Under the pieces are notes generated by a model. That model was not told the DNA's origin and did no database searches. It saw only the letters and a list, made by a program, of their open reading frames with translations. A DNA stretch of 64,000 nt, taken from contig JAENRP010000072.1 in NCBI GenBank assembly GCA_024741835.1, forward strand, positions 62,001-126,000. Reading direction: 5' to 3'. The position numbers were made by a program, and so were the translations under genes. Within the stretch, counting starts at the first letter, position 1, and each line of letters begins with the position of its first letter. Of the stretch, positions 11,494 through 21,632 are shown in pieces. The stretch is from Diplocarpon mali. Its lineage: Eukaryota; Ascomycota; Leotiomycetes; Helotiales; Drepanopezizaceae.

Positions 11494-13650
11494 TTTGGGG
11501 TGAGGGTTGTGTGGTTTGCTAGCTTTACAGTCTTTTATGAGGATTTATGAGGATTTATGTGGTGTTTGTCTCTGATGTAGAGCGGGTGGAAGGCGGGGTG
11601 GTGTTGGTGGTGGTGGGATGCAAGTGGAGGGGAAGTAAGTTGTTTACGCGACGCGACGACAAGGCTGCTGGAATTAAATGTGGGGCTAATTTGCCGAGGC
11701 TCTGTTTACTTGACCGATAAGCCCCTGAGAACGGAGCAGAACGCTCACATATCGTTCATAATTTTCAATTGAATGAACAACACCGACTTTGATCATTACT
11801 AATCTCACCCCATGAGATTCATGGCCCTGACAAATAGATATCTGGACTTTATCGCAATTGACAATCGTCCTCGTTGACTCGAGTAAGATACCCCGCATGT
11901 CGCGCACAAGACGGAAATTCCTGGCCCATATCATGATTTGGACACCAATCGTTAATTGGGAGAGTTATGATTGGTCATAAGCTAGTAAATTAATTATGTG
12001 CCATTCACTGTATGACAAGTCATAATGTACTACCGTTCAGTATCTAGTCGGCCATTTATCTACCGTCACTGACAGAATCTAAAGGTGTAGATTCTGAGTT
12101 CTATGGAGCTGTAGGAGTATATATATACAAGGTATGCTTAGTATGCTTACTAAGCCTTAGTCTCCGTTCCGTACGCAATCTCCGTACCTTGTATATTTCT
12201 AACAGTCACAGCTGAAATCTTGTGAAGTATTAAAATAATACCGTATTTGGATCTCGTCCAGAATCGCTGTAGAGGTAACGCCAATATTGAGTCTAGGTTG
12301 GCAAGAAAGCTAGTACTCTCCTTGTTTAGCGCATATTACCCTTTCGAACCGATTCGTGATTAGTCCACGGGAGCTGTAAGGTATCTAGTAAAAATACGAG
12401 CTCAAGAAATAAGGCCCGTGGACTTTTGTCTCAGGGTACAGGCTACGTTTGAGAAAGTAGTTAGGGCCTCATTTCAAAAACCTAAAGGAAATTTATATCT
12501 AGTCTTTGACTCAGTCTCAGCAAGTAGTTCTTGTCCTCGTAGCCAACGACTTGTCAGCCGGAGAATCCAGGTTGCGAGTGTTGTGTAGCTCAACATCCAC
12601 GAAATTTCTCGACGTAGTTGGTGAAAATGGCTCTCCTGATTAGATAGACTGTTGTATTCTTCTAAATAACCCGCTCGTCAGTAACTATCATTCATAAGTT
12701 CAGCTCATCTGAGTCTAGTTGATTATTCTCTATACCTAGGTCAATCCCAAGTAGGTCCAGAAATACAAGCAAGGAACTTGCACGAAACACAATACCAGCA
12801 CAGAATTTCTCACGTCTACTCTAAAATTACTGCATGCCTTGAGCCAGCATACATACAAGATATATCGCGGACTCGCGAAACACCGCCCTCCAACAACAAG
12901 CAGAGCCTGCAACGCAGTCTCGAGTTTTCTGATGTAGATTTTCAACACCATTCGCGCGATGAATGGCATGAAAAGAAGGTAGGAAGGGATCAGTTTTCCA
13001 CCGAGTACTCGGGCGTGGGAGTACTTGCAGAGTTGCCAATGCCTGCCGAGAGGCTAAGCGGAGGGCGACGGGATGATCCTCCATCTATCTAGCCCAACGC
13101 TCGAGGAAAACCTAAGCTGCAGTACCACGAAACGGAGCAAACGACCCCAATTACCCGTTGGAATCATGGGCCAGCTGATATTCAAAACATCTTGGATCTG
13201 GGATTGAGTGACTCGGGCATCGGGATGTTTGGAGGGTCCCGTCAGTCACACTGTGCTGTGGAAACGAAACTCAACTTGTTGGGTTCGTAGAAGAGGGGGA
13301 CAGCGCGGGTGGAGGAGGTCGATAAATGGTATGATTCGGATAACTTCCACGGCCGCCACGAGTAACAAGTCTCCAGAGCCACGTTTCAAGTACTCACAAT
13401 CGTGTCATCGGTCGAGCACGGGGCTTCGTAACCACTGCGGAACGTTTCGAGAGGTTTTCGAGAAAGCAAGACACTTCAAGGTGGTTTTGGTATGTGCAGC
13501 GTATATTCCTTCATTATAGACATCGTCAGTCGTCGTCTCGATAAATCACCACGAAACGTCTATCAAGTCCCCGACAACCATCAATCCTATTTACAAGTTT
13601 ACCCCAAACTCCTCATCCAGTCGGAAATACCACCCTATCTAACCGCTACC
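11494..13650. other. Gene-poor region with TpA-rich sequence
   Basis: No supportable gene was found. The stretch 11.7-12.75 kb is AT-rich with frequent stops and TpA-containing words. It resembles the 7.4-8.8 kb block and may be degraded repeat DNA. The part from 13.1 to 13.65 kb is probably the 3' flank of the convergent cytochrome b561 gene. Confidence 0.55.
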
Positions 13651-16141
13651 CTATGTGAAGTCGACTGTCCCCGTCTGATTCTTCTGGTTCCGTTCTAGCC
13701 TCCGCCGCCGCCGCCTCTCAGCAGCTGCCTCTCCACCATCGCCGCCATCGATACTCGGGCTCATCGCACTCCATGTACCGTGGCTCTCGGGACTCCCGAC
13801 ATTCCCGGGAGGCAGTGTAGAGACGCTGGCACCCGGCTCGCCCGGTCTGCCGCTGTAATATGCCGAGTCCTTTGGCTTCCTGCCACCTGCGAATGGAGGA
13901 GCAGGCGGATTCAGATTCCCAGCTGAAGGCGGCGGGGCGTTCTCTACCTTGGGGTTATCTCGTCTATACCTTCGCCGCGAAGGCCCAATATCAGTCCCAC
14001 TCAGACTCGACACCGAGTCGCCACGTCTCCGTCTCCGTTCAGCTCTTCTCGCTTCCCGCTCCGTTTGCGCTTCCTGTTCCGTGAGACGCCGCAATGTGAC
14101 ATTCCGATCTTTGTCTCCGTGCACCTTCACCTTCACGCTCACGGGCGGGCTGACCACATTCGCCGTGCTGCCCCTATCTATGCGTCCGCCTCGGCTTCTC
14201 GAGCGTCTCCTCCGCGCCTCCTCTTTAGCTGCGAGGCGTGCGGCCTCCGCAACTGCGGCTGCCGCTGCAATCTCGCCTTCTCTCCTCCGACGGGCGGAAT
14301 GTCTTCTGTGCGGACGGCCACCTGTAGACAGATACGCCTCGCTACCGGATTCCTCTTGATGTAATACACCTTGCGGATCAGGTGGAGCGGGGGGCATGGC
14401 CACAGGCTGGGTAACATCGTACCGTGATCTTCTCGCTTCCATGTCTGTGGCTATCGGCCCTGGCTGGAAAGGCGGTGGAACCGACGGTATCGCTCCTGGT
14501 AGGACAGGATGCGGGTCGTCGATTATAGACGAAAGATCGGATGAAAGTGGTCGCGATGGCCTTCTCTGGTGCCGGTGCCCGGTCTTGGGATGTCCGTCGC
14601 CCGTCAGTCGAGATGGTGTGTTGCCGTGTCGAGCTAGCCGTTCTTCTTCGATGCGCTGGGATTCAATGCGGTCAAGACGATCTAGTTCTCTTCTATCTCG
14701 TCTGTCCTTCATCTTCTTCGCGAGCCAGCCGAGTCCCAGGCCAGCTAGTAAACCATTACGAGCGCCGTGCGTCGACTGAGGCCGTCGTGACGGAGATATG
14801 GTGGAGTCAAAGTATGATGAGTCGGTATAATCCGAACTCTGTCGGCGAACTGGTCTTGGAGTCGTAGGTCTAGTTGTTGCAGCACTGACAGCTGCCTCTG
14901 CCAAAACTGGGTCTCCAGGCCTTGCTGAAATGCTCGAGCGGCGCGGTCTCCCTTCTTCCATTCGGTTAACAACAACACTCTCGCTAAGCTCACTGTCGTT
15001 GTACCTCGGACGTCGTCTAGATGGTGTATCGTGAGCAACAGACGAATATTCATCATCGTCTCTTGTTCTTTGCTTCCGATCGTACCAGCTCTTGGCTAGG
15101 CCAGCCGCGCCGAATACTGCTCCGGCTTTCAAGAGCTTGTCCATCATCCCGGGTTTCTTGGGCCTCTCCGAGTATTTCTCCTCAATGTAGCTTTCGCTCC
15201 CTCTCCGGCTGGGAATCACTTCAGTTCGTCTGCTTCGGCTGTGGCTCCGGCTCCTGCTTCGGCTCCTACTCCTGTCCCGCCTACTCAGCAGTGTAGCTGC
15301 CCCCGCTCCCAAGGCCAAGGGCCCCAACAACCCGCCAAACCTGGCTGGCTTCTTATCGGAAATGACTGTTCCACCACCGTGGCTATAGCTGACATCTCTG
15401 GCCAATCTGTCGAGGCGTGGAAGTGCCCGGTAACACAGGATGAAGAATAATACCAGTAAGAAGGACATCCAGAGGGCGTACACTATAAATGTCCACTTTG
15501 GGCTTCCATAGAGCGTCAGCCCTAATGGAACTTGGGCGAACCCAAGCAAGGCAGTAGCTCTTCCCAGCCATTGATGGAGGACCAGCTTGACCGGTAGCTT
15601 GACCGGAACCCGTTTCTTCTCCCTCTTGTGTATCCACCATCCTCCGAACGCCTGTACCAGGATCATAGTATAGATCGCTACTCCAATTCCATGGTGGGGA
15701 TTCGTAAGACTGCGTTTGATACCGACAGCATTGAAGCCGGTTATAAAGACAACCGTCGAAAGTCCCACGACGAGTATTTGAAGGTATATGTGCATCCGTA
15801 AAGCCCAGGACGGCGATCGAGAGTAGAATTGCGCCGTGAGGATAGCCCACGGGAGCAGGACGAGAAAAGCTATAACAGCTATAACGCCATGCGCCCGGAT
15901 CAGACTGTGATATCCGGGCATAGACGCGAATCTATTTCCCATTCCTGCGTGGTGGTTAATATTCTGTCTAGCAGACGGACGGCGGGGGACTACCATTATA
16001 CCGCATCGTCTCGAAGTTCAACCCCACCAAGTTTGGCAGAAGAAAGTCATTCTTCGTAGAATCCCACGTGCCATCTCCGACATACATCGTATTCGACGAG
16101 TAACTGCTGCTCCCGGCAGGAGACAGGCCATCTGTGGCCAT
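13651..16141 (-). CDS. Cytochrome b561-type membrane protein with long Arg/Ser-rich tail
   Basis: Two exons, 16141-15994 and 15944-13651, encode 813 residues. Exon 1 supplies a conserved-looking fungal N-terminal block (YVGDGTWDS, LNFETMRYNG) that joins MGNRFASMPGY across a 49-nt intron. Five hydrophobic helices lie at about residues 68-88, 100-122, 134-154, 175-196 and 201-221. Histidines at helix ends (His68, His101, His133/134, His173) fit the haem b ligands of cytochrome b561 proteins, which move electrons across membranes. The remaining ~590 residues are predicted to be cytosolic and disordered. They include an Arg-Ser dipeptide run near residue 250, glycine-rich hydrophobic patches (LLAGLGLGWLAKK) and many RRRR clusters. 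No DOMON domain precedes the helices. The electron partner is unknown. Confidence 0.9.
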
Positions 16142-16228
16142 CACGACGGCTCTGGGCCGCCGAACGGCAGTCCGGATTCGAGCCCTTCTAGGAATCCTGT
16201 TCCGCCACGAATATCCGACTAATTGTGT

Positions 16229-16585
16229 TTATTCCCTCCAGTCGCCCGAGTTGATGATGTCGAGGAATGTGGGCTGGTCTGCTTCTGCGTATCTCTGGTC
16301 TGCAATCGGTCTGCAGCGGGAAAATCCTCCGGATCCTCGTTTGTCGCCGAGCTTATCGGCACGAGAGTAAACACTCTTATCGCGAAAATCGTTTCCAGGG
16401 CAATGGCTGTCTCTTTCCAGAAAATCGAACTGACAACAGTGATCGCAAAGGTTATTGAAGCCGTTGATGAAATTTCGCAAAGACCCGGGAGCCACAAAAG
16501 CACGACGTCCGCAAGGATTCGTGGTACTGCTGGTTCGCAGGGTGATGAGTTGAGCCTTGGGAGCTGCAGATTTTAGTGTTGACAT
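16229..16585 (-). CDS. Hypothetical Cys-containing small protein (118 aa), uncertain
   Basis: An ATG-initiated frame on the same strand as the cytochrome b561 gene. Its stop lies only 87 bases before the b561 ATG. I recognise no family. The product has a Ser/Thr-rich start and a cluster of Cys residues in the middle (CDHCC). It could be a separate small gene, a frame in the b561 leader, or chance. An overlapping reverse-strand frame (16219-16503) is equally open, which weakens the case. Confidence 0.22.
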   Translation of the reverse strand: MSTLKSAAPKAQLITLRTSSTTNPCGRRAFVAPGSLRNFINGFNNLCDHCCQFDFLERDSHCPGNDFRDKSVYSRADKLGDKRGSGGFSRCRPIADQRYAEADQPTFLDIINSGDWRE

Positions 16586-17494
16586 GGAGCCAGTTAGATC
16601 GCGTAGCCCGGACAACCACAAGCCAAACTCGCGATTAGTTCTCTTCCTTCGCCTCACCTGGCACTGGATTCCGCAGCGTAACCCCAACTGTGTGGCGTAA
16701 AGTTTGATCCTAAAAACCTGTAGGTGTGGATGAGTGTGAATTATTTCCCTTCTTTCAATTGTCGTCATCACGAGTTGGCGAGGCACAAGATGTGTTGTTA
16801 GCTGCGTTGGCCTCCTGTGGGGCTACGCCGCAGCGGTCAAACAGGAAAATATCTTGTCTCACCAGGTTCTAGATGGGCGGCTTGAGTATGGCCGGGAGGC
16901 TCTCTCTATTGTTGATCATCATGTTTTGTTTCCAAAAAATGCATTTACATTATCTTCTCGCTCCTGGCCAAGTTGAACATTACAATCCTCACGTTGAGCT
17001 CTTGCAGCGGGTCGTATAAACAGTCATTCGATCTACAGATTGGATTTACAATAGTCTATACCAGTATAAGAATTGCTCAGTGTCTGAAAAGTTTTATAGG
17101 ACGACACGACAAGAAGGAAAAGTAGTATTTGCACTACGAGACAAGTACTACATTGGCTCTCCTTCTCATCGGACAGGCCGTGGACTGCACTACCTCAAAT
17201 TTACAATCCTTCGTATGCTTAAATGCTTCTATTGGCAAAAAATATATACACACATAAAGTTCAAGATGGTATCCGCAGAAAGTCTGCCCCTTCCACTCCC
17301 TTCGCAATATCAAGCATACAAGAACACAAAAGTAGGGAGAATGCGAGGTACCCGGGACTTGCTCGTACCAGAAATACTGCAAGTTCCTCCGGTCCATCCC
17401 TGACCACTGCACCGCCTCTACAAAGCCGTACACCGTGTACAAAGCCAGCTTCGCTCCTCGACGCACAGAATCAAACCCGCACTTCCACTTCCTT

Positions 17495-17575
17495 CAGTCG
17501 GAGCCGGGATTCGAACGGCGCCTGTAGCGCCCGACTCTCCACGAGAAGCAGACCTCTCGGAAACGGTGATTGTGG
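17495..17575 (-). other. tRNA-like fragment with pol III B-box
   Basis: On the minus strand the sequence contains CCGAGAGGTCT (like a tRNA D-arm) and, further on, GTTCGAATCC (the T-loop/B-box consensus), preceded by a GGCGC-TACAG-GCGCC hairpin. The T-stem does not pair and no acceptor stem closes, so it is not a functional tRNA as I read it. A degenerate tRNA or tRNA-derived SINE head would fit. Confidence 0.3.
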
Positions 17576-19868
17576 CGGATTTCTTCCGCGCAGTGTTTCC
17601 TGCTTCCGCTGCTCTCTTCTTTCAGGGCCAAGCTCTTGCGTCTTCATCCGTATTGAGGAGCGCCAAAGCTATCCTGCCATCTACCTAGCCCGGTGGACAG
17701 TCTCTTGCGGAAGGCTAAGCTTTGTATCCTCCACACCCACGGGTACAGCTGCTGCTCTTGCGGTAGCTTTAAATGCTCACAATACCAAGTTTCCGAGTTC
17801 AATCTCAGGCACTACTGGCTACTTGCAAGAACACTAGTCTCCGAACTCATTCGATGCTTGAAGATGAAACATAATACAGAGTAGACAGATCTTTGCTAGT
17901 ATTGTCTGCAGCGGCAGCGACATTGTTATTGGGCACACCGAGACCCAAGTAGATATGGCGACTTCATCGATATATTCCGCTATTTCCTCCTGACTCTCGC
18001 TTAACCAACGAAACGAAAACATGCCCCGCGATCATCCCGCCCCCTTCTTCTGCTAAGGTTGGCGGAGCTACTGCGAGATCGATATGGCTTTACGCTCAAA
18101 TCCACTCACGTGCTCTCTCTTCTTCTAGAATAGGAGAGGCTACGCAAATTGATATGGAGCGCAAGTCCAGGCCCGGTGCTTGAGGAGCAGTCAAGTCGCA
18201 GGTCAACTTTTGCCTACCCGACCCGTGGAGTTCCCTCGGATCGTTGCACTCTGAGACCAAGAGTTAGAGTGCATCCTCCCATTACCTGAAGAGCCTAATT
18301 TTTTTTTCTTGAGTCTTTAATAGATTGTTCGGTGATAGAAGTAGACCCGGCCTGTGAGAGACAGAGGCTCGGCGCCTGCTCTGGTCCACCTTAAGATCCG
18401 TATCGAGGAGAGATGCAACATTGACTGCTACATTATTCAGACTTACGTTGAGGACTTGATTTGTGAAGGTGGCAAATTCATTGATATTGAATTTGGAAAC
18501 GAGCGCTGATCGGGTAGCTTCGATATATCAAGCATCATGGTAGCTATAAGCACGCGTTACGAGTAGGTTTGTAAACAGTGAGAAAATTTATGGAAGGGGT
18601 AAAACCAAATAGAAACAGAAGTCGTTATTAGCTACTTCGAGCTTTGCACGCGTGAACTCTGAACAGGAACCGCACCACGTCAGGCGATCGGGCAGAGAGA
18701 TGTAAGCTGACCCACCACGTTTAAGCCCCTGAGCTCAGCCACGGCTATGCAATCGAGAAACATTCCGTATCGAAGAGGTGAAATGGATACATTCCCGTTA
18801 TCAAAATCACAGCTTAATAATACTAAGTAGGAGAGTTCCCAGGTGGAAAAGATTGCGAAGCATTGCTTCAATCGATATTGATTATCAGAATGATATCCTC
18901 CTACCTCCGTGTTTTTCAGCTCTCAAGCATCAATCTCAAGTCGGAAGCTGACCGCCCAACTCCGTCTCTCTCTCGTACCTGCAAGCGATCCAGGCATTCC
19001 CCAAGACACAATCAAACTCGTTCTCGTGCAATGCTGGAGTTCCGAGGCCATGCTTACTCGTGGCTCTTACCCGCCGTGCAGCAGATCTTCTGTTTGTCAC
19101 GACATCAGAACAGGCAGACTGGAACCCATTTCCGGGAAGCGAGAAGTTGATTCAAATGCGTTTGAATATCGCTCGGTGATCTTATGTCGATCGTTCGCGC
19201 GGGTCTATGTCATGTGAGCCTTGGAAATCCAAGCGGCTCCTCCGACAGAAGTCCTCGTCTACCGATCCCATTGTCAGAAATGGAGCTCCTCAGAGCGGCG
19301 GCGGCAACAACTGACTGCTCTATAGGAGATCAGACGCGGTCAGAAGGGAACGGTAGCAATCGGCCTTGTGGTCAGCTGGCAGTAAATCAGCATGGCATAA
19401 GGTAAGCTTACTCTGCATCATAAGCCGGGCACGGTGCAGACGGTTGTGCAGATGTTTTCGAGCCCTAGGAAACTCCTCTTATCAAATGGATCGATACCAT
19501 CTTTGGCGGCTTCACCGAGGCTGAGATGATCTTGGAGGTTGCTGAGTGCCGGAATTTTCGTTGTTGAACTTGCTCCCCTGGTGTGAAGTCTGATTTTGTG
19601 ATACGGTCGTACTGTTACTCTGGACCATCTCTGTGTGACAAGAGATGCCCCAGTATGCGCTTGTTCTCCATAGCCATCATATCTGCGAGTACCTGCGAAA
19701 GCTATTTTTGACCTTAGTATAAAGTCTTCCCAATTTCCAGCTGATGCCGGAACTTCTGAACCATACAATCTTATCTCTAACCGAACCTAAACATACTGAT
19801 TTGTTCAGCACAGCATATGATTGCTCAAGTACCTGCATTCTCTCATCTCCTTCGCTTCGCTTGCACCC

Positions 19869-20564
19869 ATGTCTTCCACCCGCTTGTCAAGCAAGCTCGA
19901 AATCGAAGACGGGCTTGACTCCAGCTCCTCGACAGACAAGCTCTCGAAATGGGACTCTCCCATCCCAGAGCAACCTCCAAGAGTCACCAGACTCTCGCAG
20001 GCCGACCACGCGATAATCTGCCAATCCATCGGCGCCGTATCCGGCGACGAGAACGCTCGCATACAACACCCAGCATCGTTCCTCTACCCACTCAAAGGCC
20101 TGCCGAGCGGGCTGTACAGAGACGTGATCCGCTCTCGCGTGATGTCGCAATTTCAGTATTACTTTTCGTCGTTCATGTTCACGTCCTCTTTGGTGCTGCA
20201 ACTCCTGCTTGGGGCGGCGCTCACAGGCATCGGCTCAACACCTGCGGGCAACGGCACGACTATCACGATGCTGGCGGCTATCAACACGGTGATAGCAGGC
20301 CTCCTGGCGCTGATGCACAACTCGGGCTTGCCTGATCGGTATAAGAACGACTGGACGGAGTTCGATGAGGTGGAGATGTATCTGAAGGAGTTGGTGGAGG
20401 CGGGTGTTGTGCGCAGTGGGTGGAGCTGTGAGAAGGTCATCGAGCATTGCTTTGCGTTGTATAGGAGAGCGAAAGGGACCGTGGCGAGGAATAAACCAGC
20501 GGCGTATTCGCCGACGACGAGTCCGGCTGCGAAGTCTTCGGGCGGTTTGGCGATGCAGCCTTAG
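19869..20564 (+). CDS. Fungal SLATT-domain two-TM protein
   Basis: Single exon, 231 residues. The start is taken at 19869 (MSSTRLSSK); an in-frame ATG at 19821 would add 16 residues. The core carries the pattern of the fungal SLATT family (SMODS- and SLOG-associating two-TM effector): FLYPLKGLPSGLYRDV, the helix FQYYFSSFMF, a first TM at about 98-119 (LVLQLLLGAALTGIG), then a second TM (ITMLAAINTVIAGLLALMH) ending in GLPDRY and an amphipathic helix. In bacteria SLATT proteins are thought to be pore-forming effectors of nucleotide-sensing conflict systems. In fungi they usually stand alone and their role is unknown. No SMODS or SLOG partner lies nearby. The tail is Ser/Pro/Ala-rich. Confidence 0.85.
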   Translation: MSSTRLSSKLEIEDGLDSSSSTDKLSKWDSPIPEQPPRVTRLSQADHAIICQSIGAVSGDENARIQHPASFLYPLKGLPSGLYRDVIRSRVMSQFQYYFSSFMFTSSLVLQLLLGAALTGIGSTPAGNGTTITMLAAINTVIAGLLALMHNSGLPDRYKNDWTEFDEVEMYLKELVEAGVVRSGWSCEKVIEHCFALYRRAKGTVARNKPAAYSPTTSPAAKSSGGLAMQP

Positions 20565-21632
20565 GGGTATGGAATGGAATGGGAGCGTTGGGTGTCTCTT
20601 TGGCACGATGAAATTGCAAGAGCTTTGAGTAGAGCCTGTATGAAACTATCGCATTGTCGAAGTTCCGAATTGAAGATCTCATACCAAGTGCCCTGTGGCT
20701 ATCAGCCGAGCCACTCGGCTTGTTTACATGCCCCTTGCCGTGAATCGAGAAGTTCATCCTATCGATCCAGGCGTCGACGTAGACACCATTGGATACGTCT
20801 AGTTGCGATGGCACGTATATGCTCGAATGCATGGGGTTCCATAAAATGTGCTTGCTGTGGCGAGCATACTCTCGACGAGGTCAGCTACGTGAACACGATG
20901 CTGCGAGATACAGAGAGAATAAGGTTGCGAGACCGATTCCACTGTCGGCGCCGTGACGGCTATAACCTTGCCTAGCACAGACATCTCCAACCTCTGGTAC
21001 AAGGCGATGGACTAGGTTACTGTGAAGCAATCGGATAGATATACTGATAGCGGTCCGCGGGAAAACAGGAAACGGCGGGATAAACAGAGGTTTATCGAAG
21101 AACTGAGTCGAAGCTTGCGAATCAAGGGTCCCTCCAGCATCGTGACGAACTTCCGGCCCACATGTAGGTCCCATTGCTTCTGTGTACTTCTCCTGCCAGA
21201 GGAGCTGGACTCCATCGGCGATATGTTGTGCCCATGAGTGTACCGATGCACATGGTCGACATACTGAAGGGCTGCATAAATTCGGTACAATGCATAAACG
21301 TTGCACAAAGAGCTGGGCCGAACTCTTAATCCCCCCCCCTTCCCCAGGTTTCACGTAGCGCGGCATTGCGGGTCGCAGTCGCATGACCGCATCGCTCGGG
21401 AAGCTCCGATGGCACATCGACAAAAGAGCTGAACCAAGTGAGTTTAGTTTCTGTCTCTATATGTTGCCATCTCTTGCCATCTCTTCCAGTACTTTGCGGG
21501 TGAAAATTCCCTATTGAGAATCCGCTACAATTTTGTATATCCTCATGTGCTTGGTCGCCGGCGTGGACAGGACTCTTCTTAAGAAACAACTCCGCGTCTC
21601 AGGAGGATCGATCCTCTTCCAGCTTAACGGCA
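20565..21632. other. Intergenic region between the SLATT and glutaminase genes
   Basis: No gene signature is visible. Minus-strand open frames here have no recognisable motifs, and the one reaching into 21889 is the antisense of the glutaminase signal-peptide exon. Confidence 0.5.

Larger units (their letters stand above)
16142..19868. other. Gene-poor region between the b561 and SLATT genes
   Basis: Apart from one small uncertain frame next to the b561 start (16229-16585) and a tRNA-like B-box fragment near 17.5 kb, I see no gene signature. Open frames on both strands are short, often start with non-ATG codons and lack domains. Confidence 0.5.

Noticed and set aside
13860..14359. Plus-strand open frames over the b561 tail
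   Set aside because: They are antisense to the Arg/Ser-rich tail coding sequence, which has conserved family context; the repeated Arg codons keep the other strand open.
17495..17575. Functional tRNA gene
   Set aside because: B-box and D-arm words are present, but the T-stem does not pair and no acceptor stem can be formed.
19418..19768. Minus-strand frame of 116 codons upstream of the SLATT gene
   Set aside because: It starts with TTG, and the nearest ATG is in another frame that closes quickly; no recognised motif.
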